Positions 1 through 8,883 of a stretch of DNA of 64,000 nt are shown here, in pieces (within the stretch, counting starts at the first letter, position 1; every line of letters starts with the position of its first letter). Both the position numbers and the translations under genes were made by a program. A model generated the notes under the pieces. The model saw only the letters and a program-made list of their open reading frames with translations, ran no database searches and was not told the origin of the DNA. This DNA comes from Myxococcales bacterium (GTDB lineage: Bacteria > Myxococcota_A > Polyangia > Nannocystales > Nannocystaceae), in the NCBI GenBank assembly GCA_020633315.1, contig JACKDV010000025.1:15456-79455 (forward strand), read 5' to 3'.

Positions 1-515
1 ACCCGGGTGTCGATCGCCACGTCGGTCTTGCCCCCGGGCTGCAGCTTGCCGCCGGTGGGCGCGTACAGGCCCTCGGTGTTCTCGCGCAGGAACACCATGT
101 CGACCTGGCCGGCCTCCCACACCTGCTTGTGCGCGCCGTGGACCCGGTGCTGGACGCCCTCGTAGAGCTTGACGGGCCGGATGTTGGCGTAGAGGTTGAG
201 CTTGGTCCGGTTGCCGATCACCGGGGAGAAGCCGGCCATCTTGCCGTCGCGCATGAGCACGGGGCCGCTGCCCTTGGGGTCGGGCCAGCCCACCGCGCCC
301 AGCAGGATGAGATCCGCCGCGGCGCAGCGCTGGTCGGAGCCGGCCGGCCAGTCGAGGTCACCGTGCTCGAGGTAGTACTGGCCGCCACAGGGGATCTCCT
401 CGATCTGCCACTCGATCCCCAGCGGCTTGGAGACCGCGTCCAGCACGCGCATCCCCTGCGCCATGACCTCGGGACCAGTGCCATCTCCGGGAAGCGTGAC
501 CAGCGTGTACGGCAT
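1..515 (-). CDS. Isocitrate/isopropylmalate dehydrogenase family protein (3' end outside window)
   Basis: This is the N-terminal 171 residues of a decarboxylating dehydrogenase of the isocitrate/isopropylmalate/tartrate family; the C-terminus runs off the left edge. Seen: an N-terminal LVTLPGDGTGPEV strand-turn, a GAVGWPD segment, the substrate-side stretch NRTKLNLYANIRPVKLYEG and RENTEGLYAP near residue 140. In the family these build the NAD(P) and hydroxyacid site, with oxidation and decarboxylation of the substrate requiring Mg or Mn. The ATG at 515 places PYTLVTLPGDG at the expected N-terminus. LNLYANIRPVK resembles the LeuB/tartrate branch, but isopropylmalate, isocitrate and tartrate specificity cannot be separated without the missing half. 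No leu or TCA genes are visible beside it. Confidence 0.88.
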   Translation of the reverse strand, partial: MPYTLVTLPGDGTGPEVMAQGMRVLDAVSKPLGIEWQIEEIPCGGQYYLEHGDLDWPAGSDQRCAAADLILLGAVGWPDPKGSGPVLMRDGKMAGFSPVIGNRTKLNLYANIRPVKLYEGVQHRVHGAHKQVWEAGQVDMVFLRENTEGLYAPTGGKLQPGGKTDVAIDTR

Positions 516-585
516 GGGCGATGGTGTACCGCAGAGCGCGCCCCAATCGCTGGGGAACGGCGTTGCGGATCCTCACCACGGCCCC

Positions 586-1284
586 TCACCACAGGCCGGG
601 CACCAGCCGCCAGCGCACCCGCTGGCAGTACTCGGGGTATCCCGGCAGCTCGTCTCGCAGGACCTGCTCCTCGTTGCGGATGCGGACGACGAGGACCGGC
701 AGCACCAACACCATCGGCGGCAGCGCCCACAGCGACCCCAGGGCCAGCGGGAGCATCAGCATGATCGGAGTCACGGCCGTGTACATGGGGTGTCGGACGA
801 TCGCGTACGGGCCGCTGTCGATGAGCTCCTGCTCGGCCTCGACCTCGACGGTGCGCGCCGCGTAGCGGTTGGTCTGGAGCACCCAGAAGAACATCGCGAA
901 GCCGAGCACGATGATCAGGTTGGCCACGATCACCACCGCGCCCGGGAGCTGCGACCAGCCGTAGCGGAAGTCGAAGCCGGCGAGGATCAGGCTGCCGTAG
1001 GCCACCACCCCGAACACCGCGATGGCCCACTTCTGGGTGGTCTGCTGCTCCCGCGTCTTGAGCCGGCGCTCGAGCAGCTTCGGGTCGCGCCGCAGGAAGT
1101 AGACGGTCATCACCATCATCGGCACGAACAGCGAGGCGAGGAACAGCCAGCCCGGCCAGTAGCGGAAGGTCCCGGCGGGCCAGAACAGCATCGCGCCCAT
1201 GATCACGATGCCCCCCATCACGCGGGCGAGGATGCGGGGCAGCAGCCGCGGGGTGGGCTCGGCAGGGCTGGCGTCGACCGTCAT
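586..1284 (-). CDS. ICMT/PEMT-like membrane methyltransferase
   Basis: A 232-residue integral membrane protein of the isoprenylcysteine carboxyl methyltransferase / phospholipid methyltransferase superfamily. Four to five hydrophobic segments lie at about residues 20-45, 48-66, 85-105, 115-140 and 175-200. The family signature GPYAIVRHPMYTA lies near residue 160, and the C-terminal EEQVLRDELPGYPEYCQRVRWRLVP part carries the conserved E(x)LxxxxPGYxxY pattern. Family members transfer a methyl group from S-adenosylmethionine to lipid or prenyl-type substrates inside the membrane; the substrate here is unknown. It starts at ATG 1284 and may be co-oriented with the dehydrogenase fragment, about 70 nt downstream. 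A hairpin lies between it and the next upstream gene, so it is probably transcribed separately from the DUF1592 operon. Confidence 0.85.
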   Translation of the reverse strand: MTVDASPAEPTPRLLPRILARVMGGIVIMGAMLFWPAGTFRYWPGWLFLASLFVPMMVMTVYFLRRDPKLLERRLKTREQQTTQKWAIAVFGVVAYGSLILAGFDFRYGWSQLPGAVVIVANLIIVLGFAMFFWVLQTNRYAARTVEVEAEQELIDSGPYAIVRHPMYTAVTPIMLMLPLALGSLWALPPMVLVLPVLVVRIRNEEQVLRDELPGYPEYCQRVRWRLVPGLW

Positions 1285-1394
1285 CGTCGCTCGCGATCAT
1301 GCCATCACCCGGCCGGACGACGGCCCCCGACCCGCGCGCACGACCCTCGCCGGCGCGCTCCCCTCCCCGCAGTCCTTGCGCCCTTCGAAAGGGA

Positions 1395-1423
1395 CGAGGG
1401 CGACGCCCAGGACGTCGCCCTCG
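1395..1423 (-). terminator. Hairpin downstream of the DUF1592-DUF1552 operon
   Basis: A perfect 11-bp inverted repeat (CGAGGGCGACG, 7-nt loop, CGTCGCCCTCG) lies 37 nt past the DUF1552 stop codon. It is followed on the minus strand by a second small stem (CCCTT/AAGGG) at 1381-1393. The short CCCTTTCG tail gives only weak T-richness, as is usual for GC-rich terminators. Placement between two co-oriented genes supports a terminator role. Confidence 0.55.
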
Positions 1424-1459
1424 CAATGGCAGCGGAGCAGGAGCAGGAGGGAGCGAGGA

Positions 1460-2833
1460 TCAGCCGAGGTTCTCGAGCGGACCGCCGTTGACCTGGGGAT
1501 TGCCGAAGCTGAGCGCGTCGTTGCCGAAGAGGTTGAGCAGCGCGACGTAGAGGTCGTTGTGGGAGCGGTCGGTGTACTGAAGCCAGCGACCGGTGTCGAG
1601 CTGGCCGGCGTAGTTGCCCGCGAGCACGAAGGGGATCTCGGTCTTGCTGTGGGTGTCGCCGTTGCCCTGCTCGTTGACCCACAGCACCACGGTGTTGTCG
1701 AGCAGGCTGCCGTCGAGCTCGGGCTGCGCCGCGAGCTTGCCCAGCAGGTAGGCGAATTGCTCGGCGTACCAGTTGTTGATGGCGGTGAGCTGGGCCCGCG
1801 AGGCGGGGTCGTTGTCGGCCTCGTGCGAGAGGCTGTGGTGGCTGTTGCTCTGCCCCAGCCACGAGAAGCGCACGCCGCTCTGGGCGGTGGACCACTGCAG
1901 GCTGCTCACCCGGGTGATGTCGCAGGTGAGCGCCATCGTCATCAGGTCCATCTGCAGCCGCCCCACCTCGGGGTAGTTGTCGTTGGCCAGCGGATCGAGG
2001 GCCCCGGGCTCGCCCGGCAGCGTGCAGCCGGGCAGCGGCCCGCCCTCGGCGTCGAGCGACTGCTCCACCTCGCGGATCGCCTGCAGGTGGGCCTCGAGCT
2101 TGAGCCGGTCGTTGCCGCCGAGCTTGGCGTCGAGGGCCGCGAAGTCCTCCTTGACGCGGTCGAGCACGCTGTGCCGGCGCGTCCGCAGGGCGGCGAGCTC
2201 GGAGGGGTCGGCGCCGAGCTGCAGGAAGAACGAGTCGAAGGCCGCGCGCGGATCGTTCTCGGGCGGCAGCACCTCGAAGGGGGCGCGGTAGCACATGCGG
2301 CTGGTGATCTGGCGGGCCAGGTCGAGCTGCGCCTTCACCCCGAACTCGATCGAGCGGAAGGCGGTCTCGCTGCCGATGGTGTTGGCCACCACCTGGTCGA
2401 TGGAGGGGCCGCCGGCCGAGCCGTCGGGCAGGTGGCTGAACTCGCCCACCCCGCTGGGCCCCACCACCAGGTCGGTGGCGGTGAGCATGTGCCCCATGCC
2501 CAGGTCGTGGCCGTTGCCGCCCGGGCCGTAGTTGCGCGACTGCATGTCGAGCCCGTCGAGCACGATCAGGCGGTCCTTGAAGGCCTCGAGCGGGGCGAGG
2601 ATCCGCCCGGGGTCGCTGGGATCGTCGAGCAGGAAGTCCTGCTGGGTGCCCACCGGCCGCCAGCGCTCCTCGATGGTGCCGTTGGCCGAGAAGAACACGA
2701 TGAAGCGCGGCGGCGGATCTCCCTCGGCGGCGTGGATGGTGCGGGTGCGCCCCACCATGGCCTCGAGGAAGGGCAGGGCGACCGCGATGCCGCCCGCGCC
2801 CCGCAGGACCGTCCTTCGAGATAGCGGCTTCAT
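1460..2833 (-). CDS. DUF1552 domain protein, Tat-exported
   Basis: A 457-residue DUF1552 (PF07586-type) protein of unknown biochemical function. The N-terminus MKPLSRRTVLRGAGG followed by a hydrophobic run and HAAEG is a twin-arginine signal. The mature part begins RFIVFFSANGTIEERWRP, typical of the family, and a motif of HxxSH type (SHHSLSHE) lies near residue 330, followed by GNGDTHSKTEIPFVLAGN near the C-terminus. In this family the gene usually sits after a DUF1592 gene, and here the ATG at 2833 overlaps the DUF1592 stop in a TGATG junction, so the pair is translationally coupled. The fold resembles secreted sulfatase/phosphatase-like proteins, but that is inference. A second copy of the pair lies at 42792-45783. 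Confidence 0.9.
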   Translation of the reverse strand: MKPLSRRTVLRGAGGIAVALPFLEAMVGRTRTIHAAEGDPPPRFIVFFSANGTIEERWRPVGTQQDFLLDDPSDPGRILAPLEAFKDRLIVLDGLDMQSRNYGPGGNGHDLGMGHMLTATDLVVGPSGVGEFSHLPDGSAGGPSIDQVVANTIGSETAFRSIEFGVKAQLDLARQITSRMCYRAPFEVLPPENDPRAAFDSFFLQLGADPSELAALRTRRHSVLDRVKEDFAALDAKLGGNDRLKLEAHLQAIREVEQSLDAEGGPLPGCTLPGEPGALDPLANDNYPEVGRLQMDLMTMALTCDITRVSSLQWSTAQSGVRFSWLGQSNSHHSLSHEADNDPASRAQLTAINNWYAEQFAYLLGKLAAQPELDGSLLDNTVVLWVNEQGNGDTHSKTEIPFVLAGNYAGQLDTGRWLQYTDRSHNDLYVALLNLFGNDALSFGNPQVNGGPLENLG

Positions 2834-4548
2834 CAGTTGCCTCCCTCGCTGGCGTAGGCCGTACGGTAGAGGAATGCGTCGGTCTGGGTCAGGCCCACCA
2901 GCAGCTCCCGCAGATCGTAGCCGGACTCGGAGAAGCCGTCGGTCAGCCGCTCCAGGGTGCAGGCGTCGAGCTCCGCGCTCTCGGTGCGCCCGTAGGCGAA
3001 GCGGAACCACTGGCGGGTGACGCAGGTGGCCACGTCCTCGCTGCCGGCCAGCATGCCGCCCAGCTCGGCCGCCCCGTCGAAGGGGCCGGCCACGTCGGCC
3101 GCGCTCAGCTCGCCCGAGGCGTCGATGGGCAGGTCGTTCTCGGTGGTGCGCCAGCGGCCCACCGCGTCGAAATTCTCGAAGCCGAAGCCGATCGGGTCGA
3201 ACATGCTGTGGCAGCCGTTGCAGGCCGGATCGTCGCGGTGCTGCTCGAAGATCTCGCGCGTGGTGGCGTTGGGATCGGGCTCGGGTGGGATCAGCTCCAC
3301 GTCGTCGGGCGGCGGCGGCGGGATCTGGCACAGCAGGTGCTCCCGCACGAAGATGCCGCGCGCGATCGGGTTGGTCTGGTTGGCCTTGGAGTAGGCCGAG
3401 AGGATCCCGCCCTGGGTGAGGATGCCCGACAGCACCGGGCCGCCCGCGGGCGACTCCACCTGCTGCAGCCCCGTGCCCTGCGGCGCGGGCAGGCCGTAGA
3501 ACTCGGCCAGGTCGGCGTCGACGTAGGTATGGGGCGCGGTGAGCAGGGTCCGCAGGGTGGGCTCGTCGGCGTCGAAGAACACGTGCTCGACGAACGCGGC
3601 CACCTCGTCGGCCTGGCGCAGGGCGATCTCGGGGCTCCAGTCGGGGAACAGCCCCGGGTCCTTGTCGATCGAGGCCAGCTTGATCGTGCTCAGCCACTGC
3701 TCGTGGAAGTGCTCGACCATGCGCCGGGCCTTGGGATCCTCGAGCATCCGCCGGGCGTGCTCCTCGATCACCGCGGGGTCGCGCAGCTCCCCGGCCGCGG
3801 CCGCATCGAGCAGCTCGGCGTCGGGCATCGAGCCCCACAGGAAGTAGGAGAGGCGCGAGGCCATCTCGTAGTCGTCGAGCGCGACCGCGGCCTCGCCCTG
3901 CTCGCCGGGCACGCCCAGCTCCACGCGGTAGAGGAAGTGGGGCGACTGCAGGAAGGCTTGCAGCACCGCGCCCACCGAGGTGGGCAGGTCGTCGACCGCT
4001 CGCGCCTCGTCGAACAGGGCGAGCAGCGCGTCGCGCTCGGTGGTCGACAGCGGGCGCCGCCAGGCCCGGAGCCCGAAGCCCTCCACCCACTGCTCCACGC
4101 AGGCCCGCTCGCCGGCCGCGGGATCGCAGGGCAGCAGGGTCTGCAGGTCGCCCACGGCCCGGCTCGCGATGTCCTCCGCCGCGAGCATGTACTTCTGGGC
4201 CATCAGCCGGGTCACCGCGGACACGTCGGCGTTGTTGTCGAAGCCCGAGCCGCCCTCCTGGGGGAAGCCGGCCGCCGGGTGCGAGTCGTCGCCGAGCAGG
4301 TCGAAGACCGTGTTCTCGTACTCCCAGCCCGTCAGCCGCCGGATGGGCGAGGCGCCCGGCTCGGGAGCCGCTCCACAGGCCGACTCCACGCCATCGTCCC
4401 CGCCGTCCTGCCCCGGGGGCACACGGCCGGGAAGATCGTCGTCCTTCAGGCCATCGAGCGAGTCCACGCCCAGGTAGCAGCCGGAGCCCCAAAGCAGGCT
4501 CGAGACGAGCCCGACGCCCACCAGGTTGATTGGCGACACCCTCACCAT
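2833..4548 (-). CDS. DUF1592-family lipoprotein with CxxCH motif
   Basis: A 571-residue exported protein of the multi-domain DUF1587/1595/1592/1588/1585 type first known from planctomycetes. A lipobox-like LLWGSGC lies near residue 23, so it is probably a lipoprotein. The DUF1587-like start is SPIRRLTGWEYENTVFDLLGDD, followed by the YRVELGVPGE and ASRLSYFLWGSMPDAELL segments. At residues 443-447 a CNGCH motif (CxxCH) precedes SMFDPIGFGFENFD, compatible with c-type heme attachment, as proposed for the related planctomycete cytochrome-like proteins. The C-terminus (DLRELLVGLTQTDAFLYR) is the DUF1585 part. It is coupled to the downstream DUF1552 gene. Roles in surface polymer handling have been suggested for the family; none can be read from the sequence. 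Confidence 0.9.
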   Translation of the reverse strand: MVRVSPINLVGVGLVSSLLWGSGCYLGVDSLDGLKDDDLPGRVPPGQDGGDDGVESACGAAPEPGASPIRRLTGWEYENTVFDLLGDDSHPAAGFPQEGGSGFDNNADVSAVTRLMAQKYMLAAEDIASRAVGDLQTLLPCDPAAGERACVEQWVEGFGLRAWRRPLSTTERDALLALFDEARAVDDLPTSVGAVLQAFLQSPHFLYRVELGVPGEQGEAAVALDDYEMASRLSYFLWGSMPDAELLDAAAAGELRDPAVIEEHARRMLEDPKARRMVEHFHEQWLSTIKLASIDKDPGLFPDWSPEIALRQADEVAAFVEHVFFDADEPTLRTLLTAPHTYVDADLAEFYGLPAPQGTGLQQVESPAGGPVLSGILTQGGILSAYSKANQTNPIARGIFVREHLLCQIPPPPPDDVELIPPEPDPNATTREIFEQHRDDPACNGCHSMFDPIGFGFENFDAVGRWRTTENDLPIDASGELSAADVAGPFDGAAELGGMLAGSEDVATCVTRQWFRFAYGRTESAELDACTLERLTDGFSESGYDLRELLVGLTQTDAFLYRTAYASEGGN

Positions 4549-4840
4549 GGAGGAGGTCCCGCGAGACCGCGGGCTGTCTCAATGGTTTCTTCGTGCAATT
4601 GCGGACACTTCGGATCTCCAACGGATGCGTGGCAACAGGATCGTGACGTAGGCGTCCTTCGAGCCACCCCGTTTCCGTAATGGATTTCACGACAATCACG
4701 GGTAGTGATCGTTCCTCACCTCGCGCGAGCTCGGGAGCGCTCGACCTTCGGGATCATTGGCGCGAGGATCATGCGTATCCTGGACCACGATCCCGCCTGC
4801 ATGGTGCGGTCTCGTTGGTCGGCGATACGTTGCCCCCTCG
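4549..4840. promoter_or_regulatory. Divergent intergenic region between the DUF1592 operon and a kinase gene
   Basis: This 292-nt stretch separates the leftward DUF1592 operon from the rightward kinase and must hold both promoters. It is visibly less GC-rich than its flanks. Seen: a GCAATTGC palindrome at 4595-4602, an ATCAC-N5-GTGAT inverted repeat at 4695-4709, and a TACGTT -10-like box at 4826-4831, 9 nt before the kinase ATG. No convincing -35/-10 pair for the leftward operon was found. Confidence 0.4.
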
Positions 4841-5791
4841 ATGGCTCCCTCGGACACCGAGCTCTACCAGGAGATCCCCCCCGGCACGCGGGTGGGCGGT
4901 CACTACGTGATCCGAGAGCTGATCGGCGACGGGGGCATGGGCTCGGTCTATCGGGCGACCCACGAGGTCATCGACATGCCGGTGGCGATCAAGGTGCTCG
5001 ACCGCGAGCTGGTGACCCAGCCGATGGTCGTCGTGCGCTTCCTTCAGGAGGCGCGGGCGGCCTCGCGCGTGCGGCACGAGAACATCGTGGAGGTCACCGA
5101 CTTCGGGGAGACCGACGAGGGCCGCCCCTACATGGTGATGGAGTACCTCGAGGGCGAGGTGCTCTCGTCCACCCTGCGTCGCGACGGCCCGTTCACCTGG
5201 GATCGCACCCGCCCCATCCTGCTGCAGGTGCTCGCCGCCCTGCAGGCGGCGCACGAGGGCAACGTGATCCACCGCGACATCAAGCCCGAGAACGTGTTCC
5301 GCCTGCGCCGCATGGGCAGCGACGACTTCGTGAAGGTGTTCGACTTCGGCATCGCCAAGGTGCTGATGGGCGACGACGGCAACCCGGCGCGGCCCCTGAC
5401 GGTGGAGGGCAGGGTGCTGGGCACGCCCGCGTACATGAGCCCGGAGCAGTGCCTGGGCGAGCCCCTCGATGCTCGCTCCGACGTCTACGCGGCCGGCATC
5501 CTCGCCTTCGAGATGCTCACCGGGCGCCCGCCCTTCGACGCCGATGAGCCCTCGGTGCTGCTGTACAACCACGTCTACCACCGCATGCCGAAGATGAGCG
5601 AGGTGGCGCCCGAGCTGGGGATCCCCTCGCGGGTGGACAAGCTGATCCAGAAGGCGCTGCGCAAGGCTCCGGCCGAGCGCTACGAGTCGGCCCATGCCTT
5701 CGCCGAGGCGATCCTCGACGAGGCCGACGCGGGCAGCTCGAGCAAGTGGCCGGGGCTGCGAGCGCTGCTCAAGCGGCGGACGAAGAAGTAG
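4841..5791 (+). CDS. Soluble Ser/Thr protein kinase
   Basis: A 316-residue Hanks-type kinase consisting of little more than the catalytic domain. Seen: glycine loop IGDGGMGSVYRA at about residues 28-39, catalytic Lys51 in VAIKVL, HRDIKPEN with the catalytic Asp at 146, FDFGIAK with Asp168, and the activation-segment end GTPAYMSPEQ. The C-terminus is a short basic tail (LLKRRTKK) with no membrane segment, so it should be cytosolic, unlike the three other kinases in the window. ATG 4841 was preferred over an in-frame start at 4757 because the kinase fold begins 20 residues later and a TACGTT box lies 9 nt upstream. All catalytic residues are present. Substrates are unknown; it is transcribed alone. 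Confidence 0.93.
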   Translation: MAPSDTELYQEIPPGTRVGGHYVIRELIGDGGMGSVYRATHEVIDMPVAIKVLDRELVTQPMVVVRFLQEARAASRVRHENIVEVTDFGETDEGRPYMVMEYLEGEVLSSTLRRDGPFTWDRTRPILLQVLAALQAAHEGNVIHRDIKPENVFRLRRMGSDDFVKVFDFGIAKVLMGDDGNPARPLTVEGRVLGTPAYMSPEQCLGEPLDARSDVYAAGILAFEMLTGRPPFDADEPSVLLYNHVYHRMPKMSEVAPELGIPSRVDKLIQKALRKAPAERYESAHAFAEAILDEADAGSSSKWPGLRALLKRRTKK

Positions 5792-5912
5792 GCGGGATTC
5801 CGCGCGCGACCGCGGGTGCCGTGCGAGTCCAGCCGTTCGTCGAGCGCGTCGAAGCGTCGGCCGTGCGAGGTGAGGATGCCTCGGTGCTCTCGCAGCTCCT
5901 GATCACCGGATC

Positions 5913-7136
5913 TCAGCCGAACAGCGCGGCGATGTCGGCGTGCCGGGCCTCGGCGTCGTGGTAGCCCAGGTGCATGAGGGTCTTGAGGTAGTCCGGGTCG
6001 AACAGCACGTAGCTGGCCAGGTCGTTCTCGGGCATCTCGTCGCCCTGCATGGTGCGTCGCAGCCAGCGGGCCATCACCCCGCTGTAGCGTCGCAGGTTGC
6101 TCTTGCGGATCACCTGGTGGGCGACCTCGCCGAGGTTCTGGCTGGGGCGGATGAGCAGCACCTCCATGGGCAGGTAGGGCCGCCCCTTGCGGCCGGGGAT
6201 CGCCTCGGCGATCTTCTGGCCGAAGTCGGGGCCGTACATCTTCTGCCCGGCCTCGAGCAGCTGGTTCATCCGCGTGATGCGACCGAGGTCGGCCTCGAGC
6301 TTGTCGAGCATCAGCGAGTCGAGCAGCTTGCCGCCCATGAACACGGCGTTGGGGAAGATCTTCTTGGTGCGCTCGCGCGAGCGCTCGGCGGCCTGCTCGT
6401 CGGCGTCCTCGTGACGCAGGCCGATCACCAGCAGCCGGCTGGCGCCCAGGCGCATCGCGGGGCGCACGGGGGTGTTCTGGCGCAGGCTGCCGTCCACGAA
6501 GTAGTGCCCGTCCACCCGCACGGCGGGGAACAGCACCGGGATCGCAGCCGAGGCCAGGGTGTGGGCGGCGGTGATGTTGGTGTGGACCACCCGCTGACCG
6601 GGATCGTCGGGCCAGGGGGGCATCGGGCCGTGGGTCTGCACGAACACGGTGGTGGTGCCGGTGGCCAGCTCGGTGGCGCTGCAGGCAAAGGCATGCAGGT
6701 GGCCGCGCGCGAGGTTGTGGCGCATGCCGTTCCAGGGGATCCGGTCGCGCACGAAGGCCTCGATGTAGGTGGAGTCCACCAGGCCACCGATGGTCTCGAT
6801 GCGATCGGTGTGCGGCAGGTTGCGACCGAACAGCACCTGCGGCAGGTTGCGCACCTGCGACCAGCCGAAGCGGTACATCTGATCGAGGTCGAGCTCGGAC
6901 CACACGCGGGCCAGGGTGCGGGTCTGGGCGCGAGGGCGATCGGCGGTGGCGGCGAGGTACGAGCCGTTGATGGCCCCCACGCTGCTGCCGGTGATCACGT
7001 GGAAGTCGCAGGACCGCTTGATCCGCTCGCGGATGTAGCGGAGCACGCCCACCTCGTAGGCTCCGCGCGCGCCCCCGCCCGAGAGCACCAAGCCCACGCG
7101 GGGCTCCTCGGGTTCCTCGGCTTCCCCGGCACCCAC
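5913..7136 (-). CDS. Patatin-like phospholipase family protein
   Basis: A 407-residue patatin-domain lipid acyl hydrolase. Oxyanion-hole motif SGGGARGAYEVG lies at residues 19-30, nucleophile elbow GSSVG at 50-54 (Ser52), and the catalytic Asp in VDGSLRQ near residue 220; together these form the Ser/Asp dyad of the family. There is no signal peptide, so the protein is probably cytosolic or membrane-peripheral. A reading frame continues upstream to 7298 but overlaps the preceding lipoprotein gene; the GTG at 7136 leaves a 13-nt gap and begins just before the first patatin strand. It is probably co-transcribed with the lipoprotein at 7150-7881. The substrate could be phospholipid or storage lipid. 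Confidence 0.88.
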   Translation of the reverse strand: MGAGEAEEPEEPRVGLVLSGGGARGAYEVGVLRYIRERIKRSCDFHVITGSSVGAINGSYLAATADRPRAQTRTLARVWSELDLDQMYRFGWSQVRNLPQVLFGRNLPHTDRIETIGGLVDSTYIEAFVRDRIPWNGMRHNLARGHLHAFACSATELATGTTTVFVQTHGPMPPWPDDPGQRVVHTNITAAHTLASAAIPVLFPAVRVDGHYFVDGSLRQNTPVRPAMRLGASRLLVIGLRHEDADEQAAERSRERTKKIFPNAVFMGGKLLDSLMLDKLEADLGRITRMNQLLEAGQKMYGPDFGQKIAEAIPGRKGRPYLPMEVLLIRPSQNLGEVAHQVIRKSNLRRYSGVMARWLRRTMQGDEMPENDLASYVLFDPDYLKTLMHLGYHDAEARHADIAALFG

Positions 7137-7149
7137 GGCGTCGCTCCGC

Positions 7150-7881
7150 CTACAGGCCGATGGGGTAGCAGGGACACGCCCCGTCGCGGCACGACGCGGG
7201 CGGAGCGGGGTTGCTGGCCAGCAGCGAGACAGGGCGCCCGTCGGGGATCCGGCCCGCGTCCTCGGGGTACTGATCCACCAGCTGGCGGATGGTGGCATCG
7301 TCGGCGTTGGCCGCGATGGTCGCCATGTCGGCGTTGCTGAGGAACGGGACCTCGACCTCCATGGTGCCGCTGATGGGACCGTTGCTGGTGTTGGTGTCGA
7401 TGGTGAACTCGACCTCGGTGGCGTACTGGCACTGCGTCGCGTCGAACTGGCCGAAGGCGTCGGGCGGGCAGGCGCTGCCGCTGCCGCTGACCCACATCAG
7501 CGCGAGCGCGTCGCAGCGGCTGCCCACGCAGCTGAAGGTGTGGCGGAACTCGTAGGACGAGGCCGCGATGCAGGGGTGCAGGCAGGGCCGCATGAGGATC
7601 GGCAGCGGCGCGCCCGACTGGGCCTCGTGGGGCAGGCACACCTCGCCGCGGAAGAAGGGGATCACCTGGTCGGCGAAGCTGGCCGGGGCCGGGTCGAGGG
7701 TGCTGCTGGTGTCCACCTCTGCCGCCACGCACTCGAGGGTCTCGAGGTCGCAGACCTGGGCCCGGCCCTCGCACGGCCGGTCCTCGTCGCAGGGAGACAT
7801 CTCGGAGATCGGACCGCACGAGCCCGCCACCAGACCCACCGCCGCCCCCAACACCCATCGATCGATCCGTCGTTTCCTCAC
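7150..7881 (-). CDS. Lipoprotein of unknown function
   Basis: A 243-residue exported protein. The N-terminus VRKRRIDRWVLGAAVGLVAGSCG has basic residues, a hydrophobic core and a lipobox-type Cys at about residue 23. The mature protein is Cys-rich (CDEDRPCEGRAQVCDLETLECV in its first part) and ends ASCRDGACPCYPIGL, suggesting disulfides. No known domain was recognised. The GTG at 7881 is chosen because it gives a clean signal peptide. It is followed by the patatin gene after 13 nt and is probably the first gene of a two-gene operon. Confidence 0.7.
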   Translation of the reverse strand: MRKRRIDRWVLGAAVGLVAGSCGPISEMSPCDEDRPCEGRAQVCDLETLECVAAEVDTSSTLDPAPASFADQVIPFFRGEVCLPHEAQSGAPLPILMRPCLHPCIAASSYEFRHTFSCVGSRCDALALMWVSGSGSACPPDAFGQFDATQCQYATEVEFTIDTNTSNGPISGTMEVEVPFLSNADMATIAANADDATIRQLVDQYPEDAGRIPDGRPVSLLASNPAPPASCRDGACPCYPIGL

Positions 7882-8133
7882 CGGCTCCCCACTTTCCCCC
7901 TCGTCGCCGGCTCGTGGTCGAGCCCGAGAACGGAGGTCCGCGCTCGATTCTACCGGAACCGAGGTCTCCTTCGCCAAGTGCGCGCAGCTTCCGCGACCGC
8001 CGCCCGGGTACGCGCGAGAGTTTGCCCCCCGCCCGGCCCTGTGGCAGCGTGCCCGCGACGCCGGGGCCCGGGGAGGGGTGTCCGCGCGCGCTACGAAGAC
8101 CGACTCGATTCCAAGAGCAAGAGGATGGGAACC

Positions 8134-8772
8134 ATGATGAAGACCGCGACCTGGATTGGCTTGATCGGCCTGGCTGCCACGCTCACCGGCTGCCCCGGCG
8201 GAGACGACACCAGCACCAGCACCACCATCGACACCACCAACCCGATGACCACGGGTGAGGAGACCACCACCGGCACCCCGATGACCGATGGGGGCTCCAC
8301 CGCCGCGACCAGCGACGGCAGCACGAGCGCCCCCGGCGATGGCTCGTCCTCTGGTGGCGTCACCTGCGACCCGCCCTGCGAGGCCGGCCAGGAGTGCATC
8401 GATGGCGTCTGCTTCGACACCGGCGTGTGCGACCCCCCGTGCGACCCGGCCACCGAGGAGTGCGTGGACGGCGTGTGCATGCCGCTGCCCGCCGACAGCA
8501 GCGACTACGGCCCCTGCGACATGTGCGCTCCGGGCGAGATGCCCGTGTCGATCAACGGCGTCGAGGGCTGCTTCTGCTCGCCGATGTGCGACGGCATGAG
8601 CTGCCCCCCGCCCAACGAGGGCACCGCCACCGCGCAGTGCGTGCTCACCTTCGAGATGGGCCAGCCCCCCTCGCAGTGCGCGCTCATCTGCATGAGCGAC
8701 ATGGACTGCCCCCCCGGTGCCACCTGCCAGGACGCGGGCGGCGGCAGCCTCTGCATGCACCCCACCCCGTAG
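8134..8772 (+). CDS. Cys-rich lipoprotein with EGF-like repeats
   Basis: A 212-residue predicted lipoprotein: MKTATWIGLIGLAATLTGC is a signal with lipobox LTGC, followed by a Thr/Ser/Gly/Asp linker of about 60 residues. The distal part contains repeats of the type CDPPC-x5-EC-xDG-VC (two clear copies) and further Cys clusters, typical of disulfide-stabilised surface repeats in myxobacterial lipoproteins. ATG 8134 (with ATG 8137 adjacent) has AGAGGA about 9 nt upstream; an earlier in-frame ATG at 8125 overlaps that ribosome binding site. No enzymatic motif is seen. A strong terminator follows 24 nt after the stop. Confidence 0.82.
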   Translation: MMKTATWIGLIGLAATLTGCPGGDDTSTSTTIDTTNPMTTGEETTTGTPMTDGGSTAATSDGSTSAPGDGSSSGGVTCDPPCEAGQECIDGVCFDTGVCDPPCDPATEECVDGVCMPLPADSSDYGPCDMCAPGEMPVSINGVEGCFCSPMCDGMSCPPPNEGTATAQCVLTFEMGQPPSQCALICMSDMDCPPGATCQDAGGGSLCMHPTP

Positions 8773-8796
8773 CACCGCTGCGCACGGAGCCCACCG

Positions 8797-8827
8797 AAGG
8801 GCCGGAGCACGAAGTGTTCCGGCCCTT
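8797..8827 (+). terminator. Strong intrinsic-type hairpin after the Cys-rich lipoprotein
   Basis: A 14-bp stem (one G-U pair) closes a GAA triloop: left arm AAGGGCCGGAGCAC at 8797-8810, right arm GTGTTCCGGCCCTT at 8814-8827, followed by TCGTCG. It sits 24 nt past the stop codon. The stem length and position make termination likely even though the U-tract is short. Confidence 0.75.
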
Positions 8828-8883
8828 TCGTCGTCGGCATGGTCCGATCTAGACCGTTGCCTGCCTCCACGCGCCGCGGTTCA

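Noticed and set aside
2834..4699. N-terminal extension of the DUF1552 frame
   Set aside because: Arg/Gly/Ala-rich shadow of the overlapping DUF1592 gene; a clean Tat signal begins at 2833.
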